Shown: one piece after another, positions 44,120 through 51,209 of the stretch
How positions within the stretch are numbered: position 1 is the first letter of the stretch
Layout of the letters: the number at the start of each line of letters is the position of its first letter
From: Caulobacteraceae bacterium
GTDB lineage: Bacteria; Pseudomonadota; Alphaproteobacteria; Caulobacterales; Caulobacteraceae
NCBI GenBank assembly: GCA_947475415.1
Contig: CANJLH010000006.1
Location: forward strand, 124,001 to 188,000
DNA length: 64,000 nt
Direction: 5' to 3'
Position numbers and translations under genes: made by a program
Notes under the pieces: model-generated
Told to the model about the DNA's origin: nothing
The model's database searches: none
What the model saw: only the letters and a program-made list of their open reading frames with translations

Positions 44120-44464
44120 TTGCGATTTCTGACCGCCCTGCTTATCGGCGCCGCCGCCTTCGCCCAGAGCGTCGTCGCGGCCCCGCCGCCACCCCCAATG
44201 ACCCTGGTGCTTAAAGACCACCGCTTCACACCGGCGACGCTGACCGTGCCCGCCGGCCAGAAGCTGCAGATCGTGGTGATCAACCAGGACAAGGCCACGG
44301 AGGAATTCGACAGCCATGACCTGAAGGTGGAAAAGTTGATCACCCCAAACAGCCGCGCCACAATCAAGATCGGCCCGCTTAAGCCCGGCGCCTACAGCTT
44401 TATGGGCGAGTTCCATCCGCAGACCGCCCAGGGCAAGATCATCGCCGTCGCGGCCAAGCCCTGA
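44120..44464 (+). CDS. periplasmic cupredoxin-like protein of an FTR1 iron system, 114 aa
   Basis: The TTG at 44120, nine bases after GGAG, starts a signal peptide (RFLTALLIGAAAFAQSVVA). The mature domain is a cupredoxin: MTLVLKDHRFTPATLTVPAG, NQDKATEEFDSHDLKVEK and KPGAYSFMGEFHPQTAQG. There is no Cys copper ligand, as in the FtrB-like cupredoxins that deliver iron to FTR1 permeases; the conserved EEFDSHD and EFHPQTAQG segments probably bind metal. Two bases precede the FTR1 gene, so one transcript. A Fur-like box upstream suggests iron repression. Confidence 0.87.
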   Translation: MRFLTALLIGAAAFAQSVVAAPPPPPMTLVLKDHRFTPATLTVPAGQKLQIVVINQDKATEEFDSHDLKVEKLITPNSRATIKIGPLKPGAYSFMGEFHPQTAQGKIIAVAAKP

Positions 44465-44466
44465 CC

Positions 44467-45291
44467 ATGCTGCCCGCCCTGCTCATCGTCTTCCGCGAGG
44501 TCCTGGAGGCGGGCCTGGTGGTTGGGATCATCCTGGCCGCCACCGAGGGGGTTGTCGGGCGCGGACGCTGGATCGTCGCCGGCGTCGCAGGCGGCCTTGC
44601 CGGCGCAGGCCTGGTGGCTCTGTTCGCCGGGCGCATCTCGGAGGCCTTCGCCGGCTCCGGTCAGGAGCTGTTCAACGCCACGGTGCTGATCATCGCCGTG
44701 GCGATGCTGGGCTGGCACACCCTGTGGATGGCCAGGCACGCCCGCGAACTCACCAGCGAAATGAAGGCCCTTGGCCAATCCCTGAAGACCGGGGCGCGCA
44801 CGCTGTCGGCCATGGCCCTGGTGGTGGCGGTGGCGATCCTACGCGAAGGCGCTGAGGTGGTGTTATTCCTCTACGGCATTGCAGCCTCAGGCGGCGATGC
44901 GCCAGGCGCCATGCTGGTTGGCGGCCTGTGCGGCGTCGCCCTGGGGGCGGCGATATCCTGGCTGATCTACCGCGGGCTGCTGGCCATCCCCACCGGCAAG
45001 CTGTTCTCGGTGACCAATGGGCTGCTGTCGCTTCTGGCGGCGGGCATGGCCGGACAGGCCGCCGTCTATCTGGCTCGCGCCGGGATCATCCCGACACTGG
45101 GCGACGAGGTCTGGGACACCTCCGCCATCCTCGCCGATGACAGCCTGCTGGGACGCGCGCTGCACGCCATCGCCGGTTATTCGGACCGGCCTATGGGAGT
45201 GCAGATCGCCACCTATCTGGTGATCCTGGGGCTATTGATTGGCCTGTCACGCGTCATTGACCGGCGGCGAGGCCATAGCGGGCCCGCCTAA
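44467..45291 (+). CDS. FTR1-family iron permease, 274 aa
   Basis: Seven predicted membrane helices with both iron-transport REXXE motifs: REVLE (R10-E14) and REGAE (R126-E130). Inner-membrane uptake of ferric iron made from ferrous iron is the role of the family (yeast Ftr1p, EfeU, FtrC). Here it pairs with the upstream cupredoxin, as FtrB-FtrC, but P19/FtrA and ferredoxin FtrD genes are absent. The stop overlaps the stop region of the convergent dehydrogenase gene by four bases. Confidence 0.94.
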   Translation: MLPALLIVFREVLEAGLVVGIILAATEGVVGRGRWIVAGVAGGLAGAGLVALFAGRISEAFAGSGQELFNATVLIIAVAMLGWHTLWMARHARELTSEMKALGQSLKTGARTLSAMALVVAVAILREGAEVVLFLYGIAASGGDAPGAMLVGGLCGVALGAAISWLIYRGLLAIPTGKLFSVTNGLLSLLAAGMAGQAAVYLARAGIIPTLGDEVWDTSAILADDSLLGRALHAIAGYSDRPMGVQIATYLVILGLLIGLSRVIDRRRGHSGPA

Positions 45292-46385
45292 CCCTTCAGC
45301 CCCGGCAGGACGCTGATGTGCAGCGGCGTCTCCCCCTCCACTTCGCCGGCCAGCAGATGCACCGCATGCTCGGCCCTCTCCAGCGGCAGACTGTGGGTAT
45401 GCAGCAGGTTCAAGGGATAGCGGCCGCTTTCGATGGCGCGGATGGCCTGCTTCGTGGCCCAGTCCGAGGTGGACAGCGCGCCCACGATCCGCAGACGCTT
45501 CTGGATCACGGTGTCGATGGGAAATTCCGGCATCGGCTTGTTGGCCTTCAAGCCCGCCAGCACGATGGTTCCGCCGGGGCGGGTTAGCGCGATGGCGTCG
45601 GCGATGGGGGCGAAGGCCAAGGGCGTGGTCTCGATCACCTTGTCGACGCCAGCGCCGCCGGTGATGGCGTTCACCTGTTCGCGCAGGTCGGCGATGTTGA
45701 CGATGACCGTGTCAGTGGCGCCCAGATTCTTGGCGATCTCCAGCTTGAAGGCGTCGCGGCCAAGGCCGGTGATTATGATCCGCCCCGCGCCCGCCTCCTT
45801 GGCCGCAATCACCGAGGCCAGCCCCCGCTGACCGCCCCCGGTGATCAGCACGGTCTCGCCCAGCTTCACATCGGCCTGCTGAAACACCCAGTCAAAACCC
45901 GCCGCCAACGGATTGAATAGCAGGGCGTCCTCGATGCTGAGTTTGTCCGACATCGGATAAAGCCGGGTGCGCGGCGCGATCTCCATGGTCTCAGCGAAGC
46001 CGCCCCACAGGCCCGAGCCTACATCGAGGGATCGGAAGCCATAATAGAAGGCGTCCATGCACGAGCGGCCCTCGCGGCAGCCGGCGCAGGCGCCGCAGGG
46101 CGTGACCCCGTGGACCGCCACCCGGTCGCCCAGCTTCAGGCCCCAGCGGCGCCCGGCTTCCGCATCGAGGGCGGCGATGCGGCCGATGGATTCGTGGCCG
46201 GGAATACAAGGGAAGGTCATCATCCCCATGCGCGCCACCTCGCCCTCGTACTGCTCCACGTCGGAGCCGCAGATGCCGCAGCCTTCGACGGAAAGCAGCG
46301 CCCCGCCCGGCGGCGGACCGGTGGGTGCGGGAATGTCGCGCAGCTCGAAGCGGCGTTCCGCCACCAGCACCATGGCCTTGGTCAT
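45288..46385 (-). CDS. zinc-dependent alcohol dehydrogenase-like MDR protein, 365 aa
   Basis: Medium-chain dehydrogenase: catalytic-zinc residues in GCGICGSDVEQYEG and PGHESIG, four-Cys structural zinc loop (CGACAGCREGRSCMD), and NAD-binding VLITGGGQRGLASVIAA. The Rossmann Gly pattern is GGGQRG. It oxidises an alcohol or reduces an aldehyde/ketone in the cytosol. It lies 16 bp downstream of an SDR gene on the same strand, forming a two-dehydrogenase operon; substrate not evident. Confidence 0.92.
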   Translation of the reverse strand: MTKAMVLVAERRFELRDIPAPTGPPPGGALLSVEGCGICGSDVEQYEGEVARMGMMTFPCIPGHESIGRIAALDAEAGRRWGLKLGDRVAVHGVTPCGACAGCREGRSCMDAFYYGFRSLDVGSGLWGGFAETMEIAPRTRLYPMSDKLSIEDALLFNPLAAGFDWVFQQADVKLGETVLITGGGQRGLASVIAAKEAGAGRIIITGLGRDAFKLEIAKNLGATDTVIVNIADLREQVNAITGGAGVDKVIETTPLAFAPIADAIALTRPGGTIVLAGLKANKPMPEFPIDTVIQKRLRIVGALSTSDWATKQAIRAIESGRYPLNLLHTHSLPLERAEHAVHLLAGEVEGETPLHISVLPGLKG

Positions 46386-46401
46386 AGCGCGTTCCTTACT
46401 C

Positions 46402-47160
46402 TCAGCGTTTCCAGTAGGCGCCGCCCTCGACGCGCAGGGCCTCGCCGGTGACGAAACCGGCGTCGTCGGAAAGCAGGAAGATCACACCCTTGGCCACATC
46501 TTCCGGTTCGGCGAACCGGCCAAGGGGAATCTGTTCGGAGCCCATGGCCTTGAATTCCGCCTCGGTCCAGTCGGCGAAGGCGCGCTTGAAGGAGGCCGAC
46601 TTGGTCGCCCCCGGCACAACGGAATTGACTCGGACGTTGTGCGCCGCCCCTTCGATCGCCGCGATGGCACCCAGGTGGATCACCGCAGCCTTTGACGCAG
46701 AATAGGCCGCAGCCCCCATCCGCGCGCGGACACCGGATACCGATGCGATATTGACGATCGCCCCGCCGCCCTGCGCCTTCATCACCGGCAAGGCGGCCCG
46801 CACGCCCACGAACACCGCCTCCACATTGACGGTGAACACCCGCCGCCAGTCTTCCAGGGTGGTCTCTTCGATCGGCGCCTGATGGGACACAAAGGCGTTG
46901 TTGACCAGTCCGTCCAGGCGGCCCCGGCGGCCCAGGTCGGCGATCAGGCCTTCGAAGGCCGCGGTGTCGGCGACGTCGAAACAGGCGGTCTCGCAACTGC
47001 CGCCCTCGGCGCGGATCGCGGCCGCGGCCGATTCCAGCACATCCGGGCGCCGCGCCACCATCACCACGTGAGCGCCCTCACGCGCCAGGCCCTGGGTGAC
47101 CGCCCGGCCTATTCCCTCGCTGGCTCCGGTGACCAGGATCGTTCGTCCCGAAAAACGCAT
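46402..47160 (-). CDS. short-chain dehydrogenase/reductase, 252 aa
   Basis: A classical SDR with TGASEGIGRA, NNAFVS (variant of NNAG), catalytic Ser (NIASVSG), YSASK and VVPGATKS. Basic residues after strand 2 (VARRPD) suggest NADP(H) preference. The ATG at 47160 has GCGGAG upstream; a longer frame from 47196 has none. It is the first gene of an operon with the zinc dehydrogenase and is divergent from a luciferase-like gene (134 bp between). Confidence 0.93.
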   Translation of the reverse strand: MRFSGRTILVTGASEGIGRAVTQGLAREGAHVVMVARRPDVLESAAAAIRAEGGSCETACFDVADTAAFEGLIADLGRRGRLDGLVNNAFVSHQAPIEETTLEDWRRVFTVNVEAVFVGVRAALPVMKAQGGGAIVNIASVSGVRARMGAAAYSASKAAVIHLGAIAAIEGAAHNVRVNSVVPGATKSASFKRAFADWTEAEFKAMGSEQIPLGRFAEPEDVAKGVIFLLSDDAGFVTGEALRVEGGAYWKR

Positions 47161-47294
47161 TAGTCGCTCCGCATTTGGTCGGCGCAGCATGCACAATTGA
47201 CGGTCAGGTGAAAGGCCTTCGCTGAGGGCGCTTGCCAGCAGCGGCCCGGCGCCCTAGCCGTCACGACCATAAGCAAGATTAAGAGGAGATCCCC

Positions 47295-48113
47295 GTGAGA
47301 CTGGATGTGGTTCTGCCCAACGAAGGCGCCTATTGCGAGGAAGCGATCCGCGCGGCGCCGCTGTTCGAGGACATGGGTTTCGAGGGGATCTGGCTCACCG
47401 ACCATGTGATCGGCATGGAGGGCTACAAGCCGGTCTATGGCGACGTGTGGCTGGAGATCCTGACCACACTGGCCTATGTGGCCGCCTCCACCAAGAAGGT
47501 GCGCCTGGGCACCGGCGTGCTGGTGGTTCCCTATCGCGACGCGGTGTTGCAGGCCAAGATGCTGGCCACCATCGATGTGCTTTCCAACGGCCGGCTGGAC
47601 ATCGGCGTCGGCACCGGCTGGGCCCGGCGCGAGTTCCAGGCCCTGGGCCGCAGCGAGTTCTTCGAGCCCCGTGGGGCCGCCACCGACGATGCCCTGGAAA
47701 CCTGGAAGGTCTGCTGGAAGGGTGGCGAGCTTTCCCACGACAGCCGCTTCACCAAGGCCTCGAAGATCCGGTTCGAGCCCACGCCGACCCAGAAGCCCGG
47801 CCCGCCGATCTGGATCGGCGCCCGGGGCCTGGCCCCCGCCCCCATGCGCCGCGCCGCCAAATTCGCCGACGTCTGGCACCCCAGCGGCGTGACGCCTGAG
47901 GAAATCAAGACCGGCGGCGACCAACTGGACGCCATGGCGGGCCGCAAGATCCCCCGCTCCATCCGCACCCAACAGGCCGACGATGGCTCCCTGCGAGACA
48001 ACCTGCGCCGCTATCAGGACGCCGGCTGCATCCAGGCCGCCATCGACTTCAAGGCCGATAACCTCGACGACCTCAAGCGCCGCGCGGAGGCGCTGATGAG
48101 CAAGCCGCTGTAA
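47295..48113 (+). CDS. luciferase-like (LLM class) oxidoreductase, 272 aa
   Basis: MRLDVVLPNEGAYCEEAIRA, FEGIWLTDHVIGMEG, KVRLGTGVLVVPYRDAVL, NGRLDIGVGTGWARREFQAL and PPIWIGARG form the LLM barrel of the shorter TIGR03619-like subgroup. FMN or F420 as cofactor is unresolved. The GTG start follows AAGAGGAG. It shares no obvious similarity with the other LLM protein beyond family motifs, so the two are not a recent duplication. Divergent from the SDR-MDR operon, which may give shared regulation. Confidence 0.9.
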   Translation: MRLDVVLPNEGAYCEEAIRAAPLFEDMGFEGIWLTDHVIGMEGYKPVYGDVWLEILTTLAYVAASTKKVRLGTGVLVVPYRDAVLQAKMLATIDVLSNGRLDIGVGTGWARREFQALGRSEFFEPRGAATDDALETWKVCWKGGELSHDSRFTKASKIRFEPTPTQKPGPPIWIGARGLAPAPMRRAAKFADVWHPSGVTPEEIKTGGDQLDAMAGRKIPRSIRTQQADDGSLRDNLRRYQDAGCIQAAIDFKADNLDDLKRRAEALMSKPL

Positions 48114-48260
48114 GGGGGCACAGGGGCTCCGCAGGCGGCGGATTTGGGTGTCGGCGTGAAAACCGGGTCCCGGATGCGCTTCTCCGCGGATCAACCCCAT
48201 GGAAAGTAAGGTCAAGTCACGTTTCGGCAGGTACGTCCGGAATTGACGCGGGAGAGTCTG

Positions 48261-48287
48261 GCCCGGCGATTGGTCACGAGGCCGGGC
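48261..48287 (+). terminator. 7-bp stem hairpin followed by TTTGGTTA
   Basis: GCCCGGC-13-GCCGGGC, followed by a short T-rich tail, 147 bases beyond the luciferase-like gene's stop. A plausible intrinsic terminator for the rightward transcript, though loop is large. Confidence 0.4.
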
Positions 48288-48368
48288 TTTGGTTATGCTG
48301 TCGTCGAAACGCCAATGAAGGTCCTCAAAGGCCTCACCCTACAACTGCGGCAGCCGGCGTAGGCCCCC

Positions 48369-48383
48369 GCGGGGCGACCCCGC
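48369..48383 (-). terminator. 6-3-6 GC hairpin after the amidohydrolase stop
   Basis: GCGGGG-CGA-CCCCGC lies immediately downstream (minus strand) of the amidohydrolase stop at 48386. Very stable but without a U-tract. Confidence 0.4.
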
Positions 48384-48385
48384 CC

Positions 48386-49495
48386 CTAGGCCGCGCCGGG
48401 CAGCCGGAACAGCCGCGCCGCATTGCCGCCGATGATGTCGGCCTTTTCCTGTTCGCTGATGTCGATGCCGTCGAACAGGTGAGCCAGGACGTCGGGGGTG
48501 TGGGGGAAGGTGCCCTCGGCGTGGGGGTAATCAGAGCCCCACAGCAGCGCCTTGGTCCCGGTGACAGAGCGGCTCATGATGCAGGCGCGGTCATACTGGA
48601 AGGAGGCGGCCACCTGGTCGCGGACGATCTGGCCGGGCATGCGCGTGAGCTTCGGTTTCACGAAGATGGCGTGGGCGGTGTAGACCTCGTCCATCCGCTC
48701 GGCCAGGGCCGCAAGCCAGCTGGCGCCGGACTCGATAATCGCGATCCGCGCCTTCGGATTGCGATCAAGCACCCCGCCGGCGGTCAGCGCCAGCACCGCC
48801 ATCTGGCCGTCGCACATCTGCATGGTGTAGTTCATCACCGCCCCGCCGGCCCCCTTCTGGCTGGTCACGGTCTCGTTGCCGGTGCCGGTATGCAGCACGA
48901 AGACCACGCCCAGCTCGCCTGCGGCGTGGAACAACTCATCCCAGGCCGCGTCGTTGTAGGGGGTGACCCCGGCCGGAGTCACCGAGGGCAGCATGGCGGC
49001 GGTGAAGCCCATCTTCGCCACCCGCTTCAGTTCCGAGAGGGCATTGTCGAGACGCCGGACCGGCAGCACGGCGCAGCGGACGAAGACGTGGGTGTGGCCG
49101 GCGAAGAAGCCGTTGTTCCAGTCGTTGTAGATCTGGCAGGTGGCGAGCTCGACCTCCGGATCCTCCAGTCCGAAGGTCCACAGGCCCAGGCTCGGAAACA
49201 CGATCTCGGCGTCGACGCCTTCGTCGGCCATGTCCTTCAGGCGGCCTTCGATATTGTTGTTGCCCAGGGGCTTACGGCTGGCCTCCCCGCGCAGGGTGGT
49301 GGCGTTGTCCGGCGTCCAGCCGACATTGAGCCGCCGGCGCAGCAGCACCTTGTCGCCGGCTACGGTCATGTGGAAGTCATCGCGGCGCACCGTGTGGATC
49401 GCCTGGCTCTTCATCGAAGCCGGCAGGCGCTCCAGGAACAGGTCATTGGGTTCGACGATGTGACCGTCGGCGCTGAACACGAAATGTTTGGTCAT
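48386..49495 (-). CDS. amidohydrolase-2 (ACMSD-like) metal-dependent hydrolase, 369 aa
   Basis: The start FSADGHIVEPNDLF holds the DxH metal motif, followed by LHTGTGNE, IAIIESGASWL and the C-terminal LLWGSDYPHAEGTFPHTPD with the conserved metal Asp. This is the amidohydrolase-2 family (decarboxylases such as ACMSD and hydrolases for ring or C-C cleavage). TIM barrel, cytosolic. Proteins of this kind are common in degradative gene sets; the substrate is not evident. Alone on the minus strand, 58 bp after the persulfide dioxygenase-rhodanese gene. Confidence 0.88.
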   Translation of the reverse strand: MTKHFVFSADGHIVEPNDLFLERLPASMKSQAIHTVRRDDFHMTVAGDKVLLRRRLNVGWTPDNATTLRGEASRKPLGNNNIEGRLKDMADEGVDAEIVFPSLGLWTFGLEDPEVELATCQIYNDWNNGFFAGHTHVFVRCAVLPVRRLDNALSELKRVAKMGFTAAMLPSVTPAGVTPYNDAAWDELFHAAGELGVVFVLHTGTGNETVTSQKGAGGAVMNYTMQMCDGQMAVLALTAGGVLDRNPKARIAIIESGASWLAALAERMDEVYTAHAIFVKPKLTRMPGQIVRDQVAASFQYDRACIMSRSVTGTKALLWGSDYPHAEGTFPHTPDVLAHLFDGIDISEQEKADIIGGNAARLFRLPGAA

Positions 49496-49553
49496 GGCTT
49501 AATTTCCGGCGGTTGAACTTGGCTGGCGCCATTCAGCCGTAAGCTACGGCGTC

Positions 49554-50597
49554 TCACAAGTCGGCGTTGGCCTTTTCCACCGGAAAGCCCGCCTCGCGCC
49601 AGGCTGAAACGCCGCCGTCGAGAGCCGTCACGCGGCCGTAGCCCAACTCGCGCAGGGTGGCGGCGGCCAGGGTGGATATCTTGCCGAATTCGCAGCAGGT
49701 GATGATCCGCACGGTCGGGTCCGGCAGTTCGGCGTTGACCCGCAGTTCGAGCTGGCCGCGGGGAAGATGCACCGCGCCCGGAAGGTGCGCCGCCTCAAAG
49801 GCGTCCTTCTCACGAACGTCGAGGATCACCAGGTCGCGGGTGTTGCCGCCCAAACGGTCGCGTAGTTCATCCTGGGCCATGAAGGGCACCTTTGCGGCGG
49901 CGGCCGACAGGAGTTGCGCCACCGTCTTGCCGCCGCTCATGTTGGTGCGCAGCGCCTCGGTCAGGTGGGTCGGCGCAGACAGGTTCAGGTTCTGCATCAT
50001 CGCCACGAACGCCGCGCGATCCTTCACCGCGAGACGCGGATTTTCGGCGATCTCGGCGCCGATGGTTGAGTGGGTGCGCCCCTTATAATCATGCGCCGGA
50101 TAAACCAGGGTCTGCGGCGGCAGCTTCAGAAGCTTGTCGAACAGACTTTCGTATAGGGCGTGCGGGTCACCGGTAGGCAAGTCGGAGCGGCCGGTCCCGC
50201 CGATCAGCAGGGTGTCGCCGGTGAAGACACGATCCGCCATCACCAGGCACATGGAATCGCGGGTGTGGCCGGGAGTGTGCAGGGCCTTGAGGCGAAGTTC
50301 GCCGGCGATCAGGGTGTCGCCGTCGTCCAACCGCATACCGGCGTAGGGCGCCGCAGCCAGCCGGTGCATCACCACCGGCGCCCCGATCGCCATGGCGAGT
50401 TCATCGGCGGCTGAAAAATGGTCGGCGTGGGTATGGGTGTCGATCAGGTAGCGGATATGGAGGCCATGCTGGCTGGCCAGCCCCCGGTACCGGTCAATCT
50501 GACTGATCTCTGGATCGACCAGAACAGCCGCGCGAGTCACTTCGCAGCCGAGAAGATAGGACTGGCATCCGCCCGTAACGACCTGCTCGAAGATCAT
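49554..50597 (-). CDS. persulfide dioxygenase-rhodanese fusion (ETHE1-like), 347 aa
   Basis: Residues ~1-235 are a metallo-beta-lactamase fold with iron-site THTHADHFSAA, HTPGHT, FTGDTLLIGGTGRSD and VYPAHDYKG, as in ETHE1 persulfide dioxygenases. Residues ~250-345 are a rhodanese domain (VILDVREKDAFEAAHLPGAV) with the active Cys in ITCCEFGKIS. Such fusions oxidise glutathione persulfide to sulfite and move sulfane sulfur. The ATG follows AAGGAGATAACG. No sulfide:quinone oxidoreductase or BigR-type regulator is nearby. Cytosolic. Confidence 0.93.
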   Translation of the reverse strand: MIFEQVVTGGCQSYLLGCEVTRAAVLVDPEISQIDRYRGLASQHGLHIRYLIDTHTHADHFSAADELAMAIGAPVVMHRLAAAPYAGMRLDDGDTLIAGELRLKALHTPGHTRDSMCLVMADRVFTGDTLLIGGTGRSDLPTGDPHALYESLFDKLLKLPPQTLVYPAHDYKGRTHSTIGAEIAENPRLAVKDRAAFVAMMQNLNLSAPTHLTEALRTNMSGGKTVAQLLSAAAAKVPFMAQDELRDRLGGNTRDLVILDVREKDAFEAAHLPGAVHLPRGQLELRVNAELPDPTVRIITCCEFGKISTLAAATLRELGYGRVTALDGGVSAWREAGFPVEKANADL

Positions 50598-50683
50598 CGT
50601 TATCTCCTTGAAGATGCGGAGATTAGATCACCAGACCCGCCGAGCGGAAACCAGAAATTCAAAGGGCTTCGCGGCGCGCAGGC

Positions 50684-51148
50684 CTACCCCCGCCCCCGCT
50701 CCTCGATCAGATCCCAGGCGGTGAAGTCCAGGGCGTCCTCGGGATCGGCCAGCGTTTCCTCGCTGATGGTCTCACCTCGCACCGAGATGCCTGCGTTGTG
50801 CACGCTTTCGGGATCGCCGGAGACCAACGGATGCCAATCAGCCAGGTCGCGGCCTTCGTGAAGACGGCGGTAGGCGCAGCTCTTAGGCATCCATTCCAGC
50901 GCCTCGATGTTGTGCGGCGTGAGTTTGATGCAGTCGGGCACGAACGTCCGGCGGTTGGCATAGTTACTGCAGCGGCAGGCGTCTGGATCGAAAAGGCGGC
51001 AATGCACCCTCGTCGGAATAACCTCGCCCGTGTCCTCGTCCTCGAAACGGACAAGGCAGCAAAGGCCGCAGCCATCGCACAGGCTCTCCCATTCGCGCAC
51101 CGTCATTTGCGCGAGGGACTTCACTTGCCAGAAAGGTCTCGTCGCCAT
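50684..51148 (-). CDS. YcgN-family Cys-cluster protein (UPF0260), 154 aa
   Basis: The Cys pattern LCDGCGLCCLVRFEDEDTG, RVHCRLFD, CRCSNYANR, VPDCIKL and KSCAYRRLHEGRDL is the UPF0260/YcgN signature; eight or nine Cys may hold a metal or Fe-S cluster. Function is unknown in all organisms I know of. ATG start with no clear ribosome-binding site. Divergent from the PBP1A gene with 61 bp between. Cytosolic by composition. Confidence 0.9.
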   Translation of the reverse strand: MATRPFWQVKSLAQMTVREWESLCDGCGLCCLVRFEDEDTGEVIPTRVHCRLFDPDACRCSNYANRRTFVPDCIKLTPHNIEALEWMPKSCAYRRLHEGRDLADWHPLVSGDPESVHNAGISVRGETISEETLADPEDALDFTAWDLIEERGRG

Positions 51149-51209
51149 CAGGAAGGCGTCCTAAACCGAAACACTCCGGCATGCTAACGGCCAAGGACGC
51201 GGACGCCCG

